Source: UBA966 sp046350355
GTDB taxonomy: Bacteria; Planctomycetota; Phycisphaerae; Phycisphaerales; SM1A02
Direction: 5' to 3'
Length of the DNA: 64,000 nucleotides
Assembly (NCBI GenBank): GCA_046350355.1
Contig: JAXMAN010000004.1
Coordinates: 13,949-77,948, forward strand
Under the pieces are notes generated by a model. The model did not search any database, had not been told where the DNA came from, and worked only from the letters and a program-made list of their open reading frames with translations. Below, one piece after another: positions 57,720-64,000 of this stretch. Every line of letters starts with the position of its first letter. The first letter of the stretch is position 1. The translations under genes and the position numbers were made by a program.

Positions 57720-58625
57720 TCAGCGCCAGTCGGTGAGCTTCAGCCGCGAGAGCACGTGCTCGTTGCAGTAGTCGGTGATGTCGTCGATGAGGATCTCCTC
57801 GCGGCGGAAGGTCCAGGTCGCGATGAGCTGCACGATCACCGCGGTGAAGAGGGCCACGAGGGTGGTCTCGAACTCCGTCGCCAGGCCGCCGACGACCGGC
57901 TGCAGCTTCGCCTTGATGCTGCCCGCGTCGCTGGCGGAGAGGTTGAGCACGTCGGTGAAGGCGCGGATCGACGCCGAGAGGCCGATGACGGTGCCGATGA
58001 AGCCCATGATCGGGATCGTCCAGATCAGCGCGCGGATGACCGTGTAGCTGCTGTCGACGTTGGAGGCGTCCGAGTCCGCCTGGCTCTCGAGCACCGCGCC
58101 GACGTCGCGCACCTCGCCGATGTTGTCGAGGTTGGAGAGCGCCATGTCCATGCGGCGGAAGAGCAGGAAGTCCTTCGGCCGGTCCGCGACGGCGCGGATG
58201 CGGCGCAGGACCTCGCCCGCGGTGCCGGGGCTGAGGACGAAGTCGCCGCGGCGCGGGATGATGTCCTGCACCTTGAGCGCCTTGCGCTGGATGTTCGTCT
58301 TGACGTACTTGGAGTAGAGCATCCCCATGCACCACCAGGTCAGCACGATGACGACCCAGTTGGTCCAGCAGCGGTTGATCATCTCGTACGCGTAGGTGTG
58401 GCGCAGCGCGAAGACGACCACCAGCGCGGTGAGGATGGAGAGGCCGCACGCGACCATCAGCCAGAAGGGCGCGGCGACGTTCGTGTAGCGCCCGGGGGGA
58501 ATGCCCGCCATGCACTCGAAGTCGCCCTTGCGTGCGTCCAGCCGCGGCGGACGGCCCGCGTCGGTGGCGTCGGCGGCGGAGGAGGCGCCGGCCGGGGTCG
58601 TGGTGGAGGTGGCTTTCGTCGTCAT
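57720..58625 (-). CDS. MotA/TolQ/ExbB-family proton channel protein
   Basis: This 301-aa membrane protein has two N-terminal helices (about 52-70 and 88-105), a cytoplasmic loop, and the family core IWTIPIMGFIGTVIGLSASI followed by a helix region with TEFETTLVALFTAVIVQLIAT. The latter has the conserved threonines that line the proton path in ExbB/TolQ. It should convert proton motive force into movement of the two ExbD-like partners encoded next. The ATG at 58625 overlaps the stop of the GYF-domain gene (ATGA). Confidence 0.88.
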   Translation of the reverse strand: MTTKATSTTTPAGASSAADATDAGRPPRLDARKGDFECMAGIPPGRYTNVAAPFWLMVACGLSILTALVVVFALRHTYAYEMINRCWTNWVVIVLTWWCMGMLYSKYVKTNIQRKALKVQDIIPRRGDFVLSPGTAGEVLRRIRAVADRPKDFLLFRRMDMALSNLDNIGEVRDVGAVLESQADSDASNVDSSYTVIRALIWTIPIMGFIGTVIGLSASIRAFTDVLNLSASDAGSIKAKLQPVVGGLATEFETTLVALFTAVIVQLIATWTFRREEILIDDITDYCNEHVLSRLKLTDWR

Positions 58626-59851
58626 GGCTGGCTCGGTTCGAGGGTATCAGGGGCGGGCTCGGGCGCCGCCGGCGTGTGTGCGGTGTCGATGGCCTCGTGG
58701 ACCGAGGCCCACGAGAGCGTCGAAAAGGCGAGGACCAGGCAGGCGCTCACCGCGGCCTGCGCGCCGTGCATCGGGGTCTCCCCCGCCAGCGCGCCGAAGG
58801 CGGCGGCGAAGACGCAGGCCATCGAACCGGTGGCGCCGACGAGCGCGCCGACGAAGACGCGCGAATCGCGCCCGGTGGGCGGGCGCGCGGCGTCGATGCC
58901 GGCGATCACCAGCGCGACGGCGCCCGCGAGTCCCAGCACCGCGCCCGCGATGCTCCACCCCGAGCGCCAGATGACGGCGAGCGCGACCTCCGCGAGCCCC
59001 GCGACGCTGGCCACGCCGATCACCGCGGCGCCCATCGGCACCGAGGCGCGCGAGGAACCCGCGTGCAGCGCGACCATCACCGCGGCGATCGGCACGAGCA
59101 GCGCGGCGGCGGCGGCCCACGGCGCCCACAGCGCCACCGGCAGCGCGCTCGCGGCCGCGATGATCGCGGCGACGGCGGCGAAGGCGGCGGCGCGCGTCGG
59201 CTCGGGCGCGATGAAGGCGGTCGACCAGCCCGCGATGAGCATGAGCACGCCCAGCCCGCGCAGCGTGAAGGAGAGCGCACCCTCGCTCCACCACCAGGCG
59301 AGCGAGTCGAAGCGCGAGGTCGGCGCGGCCAGCGCGAGCGTCGCCAGCACGAGCGCCGCGACGACGACGGGGCGCACCGAGGCGGTCGGCAGCCAGCTCG
59401 TGCGCGCGCCGGCGGAGGGCATCACGGCGTCCGCGGGCGCGTCGGACTCGCCCAGGTCCGCGGTGGGCTCGAGCGCCAGCTCCTTCGCCGGCGCGGGGCC
59501 GCCCGCGACGCTGCCATCCTCGTTGAAGACCGCGCGCAGCTCCAGCGCGCTGGCCCAGCGGACGCCGTCGCCGCTCACCTGGTGCATGCGCGTCAGCGCG
59601 CCGCGGCGCGCGAGCGTGCGCAGGCGCTCGACGTCGTGCGGACCGGTGCGCCGGCCCGCGAAGCGCACGAACCACGGCCCGGTCTGGCTGACGCCGGAGT
59701 CGCGGCGCGCGGCGGGGCCAAAATCGCCGGAATCGCCCGGATCGGGCGCGTTTCCCGCGGCGGGCGCCTGCTCGCGTCCCTTCGCGGGGCGCGCGGCGCC
59801 GCTGGGATCGTCCTCGTCGTCGATGAAGCCGATCTCGCCGTCGCCGCTCAT
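58622..59851 (-). CDS. GYF-like domain polytopic membrane protein
   Basis: This 409-aa protein has an acidic N-terminus, then a GYF_2-like domain (about 58-105: WFVRFAGRRTGPHDVERLRTLARRG), and then about eight to ten hydrophobic helices (about 160-390). GYF_2 domains in bacteria usually sense or recruit proline-rich partners on the cytoplasmic side of membrane proteins. Members of the operon have Pro/Ala-rich segments that could be ligands (inference). It is coupled by ATGA overlaps at both ends, to the 968-aa protein before and the ExbB-like gene after. Confidence 0.75.
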   Translation of the reverse strand: MSGDGEIGFIDDEDDPSGAARPAKGREQAPAAGNAPDPGDSGDFGPAARRDSGVSQTGPWFVRFAGRRTGPHDVERLRTLARRGALTRMHQVSGDGVRWASALELRAVFNEDGSVAGGPAPAKELALEPTADLGESDAPADAVMPSAGARTSWLPTASVRPVVVAALVLATLALAAPTSRFDSLAWWWSEGALSFTLRGLGVLMLIAGWSTAFIAPEPTRAAAFAAVAAIIAAASALPVALWAPWAAAAALLVPIAAVMVALHAGSSRASVPMGAAVIGVASVAGLAEVALAVIWRSGWSIAGAVLGLAGAVALVIAGIDAARPPTGRDSRVFVGALVGATGSMACVFAAAFGALAGETPMHGAQAAVSACLVLAFSTLSWASVHEAIDTAHTPAAPEPAPDTLEPSQP

Positions 59852-62754
59852 GGCGTCCCCTTCCTGGGCGCGAAGACCATCGTGCCCGCGGGCAGTCCGC
59901 GCGCGGCGGACTCGAAGGCGACGCTGCCATCCGCGCCCACCGCGCCGATGCGCACAAGCGACGCGCCGCGGTCGCCCGCGCCGGCATCGACGATGTACAG
60001 CGCGGTCTGCGGCGCGAGCGCCTGCCCCGCGGCGGGGATGACGCGCGGCGCGCCGTCGGCGATCACCAGCACGCCCGCAGGGACGCACGGCGTCGTGAAG
60101 GCGGCCGTCGCCGCGGCCATCTGCTGCTGGTACGCGCGGCGCCAGGCGTCGGGCTGGAGCGCCTCGCGCACGGCGGCGCGCGCGGCGCGGCTGCGCGTGC
60201 GCGCGTTCGCGTCGCCGGCGTTCTTCCAGTCGATGTCGTCGGCGTTCACGCGCGCCAGGCGCGAGACGCCCTCCTCGAACTGCGGGCGCAGCGCCGCGGG
60301 GACCTCGGGAGTCATCGTCTCGAGCAGCCCCTTGCAGATGATCGCCAGGAAGGCGCCGTCGACGGTCTCGTTGTCGCGCAGCGCGGTCAGCACCTGGAAG
60401 GCGAGCTCCACGCCGTTGACGGTGCCCGTCGCGTCGCCGAGCTGCTCGCGCAGCGACTTGGCCAGCTCGGTCTGCGGCGAGGGGCCCTCGCCGCGCAGCG
60501 TCGAGCGGTCGAAGCGCTCGAAGCTCTCACGGCCGCTGCGGCCGCCGATGCACATCACGCTCTTCCACTGGTCGCCCGACTGCGCCTGCCAGGGCACCTT
60601 GCGCGGATCCTGGCGCGAGTAGAAGCGCGTGCCGTCGGTGCGCTCGAGCGTGTAGAGGTTGAAGTCCTCGAGCGTGCCCGTCTTGTCGAGCAGCCAGGTG
60701 CGCCAGGCGGGCGTCGCCGCGCTGGGCGTGTCCAGCAGCGCGCGCAGCGCCGCGACCTGCGGCGCGTAGGGCGAGGCGGGATTCGCGCGCGTGTACGCGT
60801 CGAGCATGGCGATCGCCGCGACGCGGTCCTTGTGCGGGGCGCCCGCGAGCGCGGCCCCCTGCTTGGGCGCCAGCGCGCCGAAGGCGACGACCGCGTCCCA
60901 GCTCGGACGCGCCGCCGCCGCGCGCACGAAGTCCTTCGCCGCGGGGGCGTCCGGATGCGTGCGCGCGAAGTCCTCGAGCGCCGCCGCAAGCGACGCCGGC
61001 GAGGTCGCCGCGGTGCCCAGCGCCTCGATCGCCGCGGCGCGCGCGACGCCCAGGTGCGCCGCCGCGCTGCGTCCGCGCTGGGTCGCCAGCAGCGTCGCCG
61101 CGAGGTCGAGCTCCTGCTTCACCTCGGGGAGCGATCCGTCCGCGCGCTCGACCGCGCCCAGCGCGCCCTCCCACTTCGCGAAGGTGCCGGCCCAGCTCGG
61201 GTCGGCGTCGGGCTTGGCGGCGCTGATCTCCGCGGAGATCTCCTTCACCTGCGCGATGGCGGCGCGCACGCGGTCGTCGCGCCGCGCGGCGGTCGCGCGC
61301 TCGTAGGCGCGCTGCCACTCCATCACCTTCTTCTGCTGCTCCTCGGTGCGCGCGTCGGCCTTCGCCTCCTCCATGCGGTCGGGTCGCGCGGTCGCGGCCT
61401 CGGGATCGCCGGCCTCGGAGAAGGCCTCGTTGAAGCGGCGCTGCGCCGCCTCGATGGGCGCGCGCGCGGCAGCGAGCTTGGCGCGCACCTCGATCAGGCG
61501 CGGCTGGTTCGCCATCTTCGGATCCGCCTCGGCGTCGTCGAGCGTCTTCTGCGCGCGGTCGAGCTCGCCCGCGTCGACCAGCTTCTGCGCGGCCGACGCG
61601 GCGGACTCGATGCGGTTGAGCTCGTCCGCGCGGCGGATGTAGATGAACGCGCCGACGGAGCCGACCGCCAGCAGCAGCACCACCGCGCCGATCATCGCCA
61701 TGCGGCGCGTGCGGATGCGGCGCTCGAGCGTCTCCATGCGCCGCTCGGCGACGGCGCGGACGTCGTCGGGCACGCCCTCGGAGGTCTCCTCGGCCGCGCG
61801 CATCGCGGCGCGAAGCTGCGCGAGCGTCGTCGCCTCGTCGACGGCGACGCGCTCGAGCTCGGCCGCGCGGTCGCGGTGCTCGCGCATCGCGCGCGCCTGC
61901 CGCTCGCGCTCGCCCAGCCAGGACTCGACCTGCGCGATGCGGTCGACGAGCTCCTGCGGCGCCTCGCCGCCGTAGCCCATGAGCTGCTGCTCGCACGAGC
62001 GCCACTGCTCGAGCTGCGCAAGCGCGCCCACCTCGTTCTCGGCGGACCACTCGGCCTCGACGCGCTCGGTCAGCCCGCGCAGGCGCGCCGTCGCGCGCGA
62101 GGCGAACTCCGCGTCCAGCCGCGTGCGCAGCGGCGCGACGACCTTCGCGACGCCGCCCCAGTGCCAGCGTCCGTCCTCCATGCGCTCCACGCACGCGGAG
62201 GCGTCCTCGAGATCGCCCGCGCGCATGCTCGCCTCGAAGCGCTCGCCGAGCTGGTCGGCGGCGACGGGCTCGAGCGCGCGGCGGTCGCTCTCCCACGCGG
62301 GGTTGTCGGGATCGCGGTCGATGAGCTCGCGCAGCACCTGCAGGCGGTCCCACGCGGGAGCGTCGGCGAGCACCAGCCGGCGCATCTGCGCCAGGCGGCT
62401 GCGCAGCGGCGCCAGCAGCGCGATCGCCTCCTCGATCTCCAGGATCGCCTCGGGGGAGAGGACCTCGGGCGCGGGCATGCGGCCCTTGGTGCACATGCTG
62501 CGCCAGTGCTTGAGCTCGTCGGTGTCGAACTGCGCGGCCATCTCGAAGACCGACGGCTCGGAGTCCGCCTCCGCGAAGGCCTCCAGGCGCAGGCCCGAGC
62601 GCGCGTAGCCGACGGCGCGCTCGATGCGGCGGCGCACGGCGGTGGACGCCTCGGCCACGCGCTCGGCGAGGTCGCGCAGCTCATGGTCCTCCTGCACGCG
62701 TCCCGAGACGGCGGCGCGGACGGACTCGAACATTTCCTGCGTCGATGCGTTCAT
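59848..62754 (-). CDS. Large single-pass coiled-coil protein of the motor operon
   Basis: This 968-aa protein has a cytoplasmic helical half (about 1-350), one membrane helix (MAMIGAVVLLLAVGSVGAFIYI, about 352-373), and an extracytoplasmic half with more helices (about 375-610). A mixed alpha/beta C-terminal region ends the protein (TLEDFNLYTLERTDGTRFYS, PWQAQSGDQWKSVMCIGG). I recognise no catalytic family. Size and topology resemble scaffolds that connect a cytoplasmic sensor to the cell wall. It starts three bases after the preceding gene and overlaps the GYF gene by ATGA. Confidence 0.68.
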   Translation of the reverse strand: MNASTQEMFESVRAAVSGRVQEDHELRDLAERVAEASTAVRRRIERAVGYARSGLRLEAFAEADSEPSVFEMAAQFDTDELKHWRSMCTKGRMPAPEVLSPEAILEIEEAIALLAPLRSRLAQMRRLVLADAPAWDRLQVLRELIDRDPDNPAWESDRRALEPVAADQLGERFEASMRAGDLEDASACVERMEDGRWHWGGVAKVVAPLRTRLDAEFASRATARLRGLTERVEAEWSAENEVGALAQLEQWRSCEQQLMGYGGEAPQELVDRIAQVESWLGERERQARAMREHRDRAAELERVAVDEATTLAQLRAAMRAAEETSEGVPDDVRAVAERRMETLERRIRTRRMAMIGAVVLLLAVGSVGAFIYIRRADELNRIESAASAAQKLVDAGELDRAQKTLDDAEADPKMANQPRLIEVRAKLAAARAPIEAAQRRFNEAFSEAGDPEAATARPDRMEEAKADARTEEQQKKVMEWQRAYERATAARRDDRVRAAIAQVKEISAEISAAKPDADPSWAGTFAKWEGALGAVERADGSLPEVKQELDLAATLLATQRGRSAAAHLGVARAAAIEALGTAATSPASLAAALEDFARTHPDAPAAKDFVRAAAARPSWDAVVAFGALAPKQGAALAGAPHKDRVAAIAMLDAYTRANPASPYAPQVAALRALLDTPSAATPAWRTWLLDKTGTLEDFNLYTLERTDGTRFYSRQDPRKVPWQAQSGDQWKSVMCIGGRSGRESFERFDRSTLRGEGPSPQTELAKSLREQLGDATGTVNGVELAFQVLTALRDNETVDGAFLAIICKGLLETMTPEVPAALRPQFEEGVSRLARVNADDIDWKNAGDANARTRSRAARAAVREALQPDAWRRAYQQQMAAATAAFTTPCVPAGVLVIADGAPRVIPAAGQALAPQTALYIVDAGAGDRGASLVRIGAVGADGSVAFESAARGLPAGTMVFAPRKGTP

Positions 62755-62757
62755 GCG

Positions 62758-63708
62758 TCACCTTCTGCTGAGTTCGACCACCATCGCCACGCGTCCCTGC
62801 GGATCCCGAAGCTGCAGCGTCGGCACCGCGCCCGCCCACGGCGGCGCGGCGCGCGCCGCGGCCTCGAGCTCCGCGATGCGGTGCACCACGCCGTCGATCT
62901 CCGCCTGCACGATCTCGCGCTCCTCCTCGTTGCGGCGCTGCAGCTCCGCGCGCAGCGACGCGAGCCTGGCGCGCGCCTGCACGAGCTGCGCGTCCGCGGG
63001 GGCGGTCGCGTGCACGGTCATCGTGGATTCGCCGCGCAGGAACTCCAGCTCCACCAGGACCTCGGGGCGCTTCAGCGTCCAGCGGTCGGGGGTGCTGCCC
63101 TGCACGATGGTCCATCCGTCGGCGCCCGTCTCTCCACCGGCGAAGCTGGGCGCAAGCGGGCGCAGCGCGAGCGCGGGGACGCGCACGCGGGTCGCGCCCG
63201 TGCGCATCATCGACACGCGCGCCTGCGGCGGCGCGACGTGCAGCGTCTGCGTCGTGCCGTCGACGAGCTCGACGACGATCGTGCTGCCGGGAAGCAGCAT
63301 GTCGAAGGCATCGAAGGACTCGGCGTTCTTGCGCGGCGTCGCGCGCGACCAGCTCCACAGGAGCGCGGCGCCCTCCCAGCGCAGCGCGCCCATCGGGCTC
63401 GTCGCGTCGGCGGCGTCGACCGCAAGCAGCTCCTGCGCGCCATCGGCCGCGCGCTGGCGCAGCCGCGGGCTCTCCGCGCCAAGATCGAGCCGCGCGCTGC
63501 GGATCGCGGCGGGGAAGCGCGCGATCTCGCTGCTGACGGGCTTCACGTCCTGGAGCGAATCGAGGACGCGCTGGAATCGCGCGGCATGGATGGTGCTCGC
63601 GTCGTCGGCGCGCGCGGGCGCCGCGGGCGCTGCGGGCGCGGCGGGCGCCGCGGCGGCCGCATCCCCCGCACCCGACGCGGAGCGCGCCCGATGACCGCGC
63701 TGCGCCAC
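62758..63708 (-). CDS. Hypothetical protein, first gene of the motor operon
   Basis: This 316-aa protein has an Ala/Pro-rich N-terminus (about 15-35), a beta-rich middle (FDMLLPGSTIVVELVDGTTQ, MRTGATRVRVPALALRP) and a C-terminal coiled coil (about 235-285, ARLASLRAELQRRNEEEREI). No family is recognised. The start is GTG at 63708, supported by GGAGG five bases upstream. The first 18 bases therefore overlap the divergent ABC permease gene. The next gene starts three bases after its stop. Confidence 0.62.
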   Translation of the reverse strand: MAQRGHRARSASGAGDAAAAAPAAPAAPAAPARADDASTIHAARFQRVLDSLQDVKPVSSEIARFPAAIRSARLDLGAESPRLRQRAADGAQELLAVDAADATSPMGALRWEGAALLWSWSRATPRKNAESFDAFDMLLPGSTIVVELVDGTTQTLHVAPPQARVSMMRTGATRVRVPALALRPLAPSFAGGETGADGWTIVQGSTPDRWTLKRPEVLVELEFLRGESTMTVHATAPADAQLVQARARLASLRAELQRRNEEEREIVQAEIDGVVHRIAELEAAARAAPPWAGAVPTLQLRDPQGRVAMVVELSRR

Positions 63709-64000
63709 TCCATCCTCCCCGCCGCGTGCGTGCTCGCGGTGCTGCTGCTGGGATGGGAAGCGGTCGTCCTGCTCTGGACGCCGCCGGAGTACCTGCTTCC
63801 CGCGCCGCTCACCGTCGCGCGCACGCTCTGGGAGGAGCGCGGCACGCTGCTGCCGGGCGCGGGGCTCACCGGCCTCGCGGCGGTCGGCGGCTTCGCGATC
63901 GCGGCCGCGCTCGGAGTGCTCGCGGGCAGCCTGCTCGCGGCGAGCCGCTTCCTCATGCGCGGGCTCTACCCGCTGGCGACGCTGCTGCAGATGGTGCCGC
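63691..64000 (+). CDS. ABC transporter permease, NitT/TauT-type, N-terminal part (runs off the window)
   Basis: The first 103 residues of an inner-membrane permease are visible: helix 1 (ILPAACVLAVLLLGWEAVVL), the family phrase PPEYLLPAPLTVARTLWE, then two more helices with GLAAVGGFAIAAALGVLAGSLL and FLMRGLYPLATLLQMVP. The pattern fits SsuC/TauC/ThiX-like permeases for sulfonates, taurine, nitrate or pyrimidine precursors. The start ATG at 63691 lies in a purine-containing context (GGAG nine bases upstream) and overlaps the divergent operon start by 18 bases. Confidence 0.8.
   Translation, partial: MTALRHSILPAACVLAVLLLGWEAVVLLWTPPEYLLPAPLTVARTLWEERGTLLPGAGLTGLAAVGGFAIAAALGVLAGSLLAASRFLMRGLYPLATLLQMVP

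Noticed and set aside
55092..63708. Reading the motor operon as a Zorya-type anti-phage system.
   Set aside because: Zorya needs a MotA-like ZorA, a ZorB with a peptidoglycan-binding OmpA domain, and helicase/nuclease effectors; no effector or OmpA motif is present here.

Overview
The window is very GC-rich, roughly 70% or more by eye, and looks like a Phycisphaerae-type planctomycete chromosome (phylum Planctomycetota). This rests on several features together: an exosortase with VPGPG-type PEP-CTERM proteins, a secreted protein ending in two dockerin-like calcium loops, a DUF1080 protein, PQQ-type sugar dehydrogenases and large membrane/coiled-coil operons. Taxonomy is inferred from gene content only. 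There is no rRNA, phage, insertion sequence or CRISPR array; the one tRNA is tRNA-Ala(GGC).

Layout. 1-308: start of a sugar dehydrogenase. 436-18122: one long leftward run. It starts with exopolysaccharide export and exosortase genes (polysaccharide export lipoprotein, exosortase, EpsI-like, a 1594-aa TPR protein, a chain-length/BY-kinase-like protein, a sugar epimerase and a WecA/MraY-type phosphosugar transferase). It continues with start/stop overlaps into division-cluster genes (rsmH, a LysM protein, an FtsL-like protein and an FtsI-type PBP). 18289-29947: metabolic and housekeeping genes (pyrB, ABC transporter, phosphoesterase, sugar dehydrogenase, DUF72, DUF1080, AI-2E transporter, methyltransferase, an FHA/GAF/HD-GYP regulator and thioredoxin). 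30069-34158: tRNA, a PEP-CTERM protein, a tandem array of an unrecognised repeat-domain family with a decayed last copy, and a dockerin-like secreted protein. 34278-41333: succinate-semialdehyde dehydrogenase, sialidase, chemoreceptor, fumC and a second PEP-CTERM protein. 41492-44977: gpx, a secreted protein and folP. 45100-46568: an HNH endonuclease gene between two inverted copies of a structured palindromic element. 46615-55120: GAF protein, aroC, SDR, pseudopilin-like protein, zwf, CPBP protease, trpC, apaG and asd. 55092-63708: a seven-gene operon built round an ExbB/TolQ-type motor and two ExbD-like proteins. 63691 onward: an ABC permease that leaves the window.

Two patterns stand out. 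First, many genes that begin a transcription unit have a TANNNT hexamer 6-9 bases before the start codon, with no Shine-Dalgarno and no clear -35. This is the classic arrangement for leaderless mRNA and includes several back-to-back divergent pairs. Second, the two palindromic elements around the HNH gene share a 50-base identical core, while their stems differ in sequence but stay complementary, which points to selection on structure.

Functionally, the surface theme dominates: polysaccharide assembly and export, exosortase processing of PEP-CTERM proteins, and septal wall synthesis appear wired into one operon. A possible cyclic-di-GMP phosphodiesterase and a motor-driven envelope complex lie elsewhere in the window.
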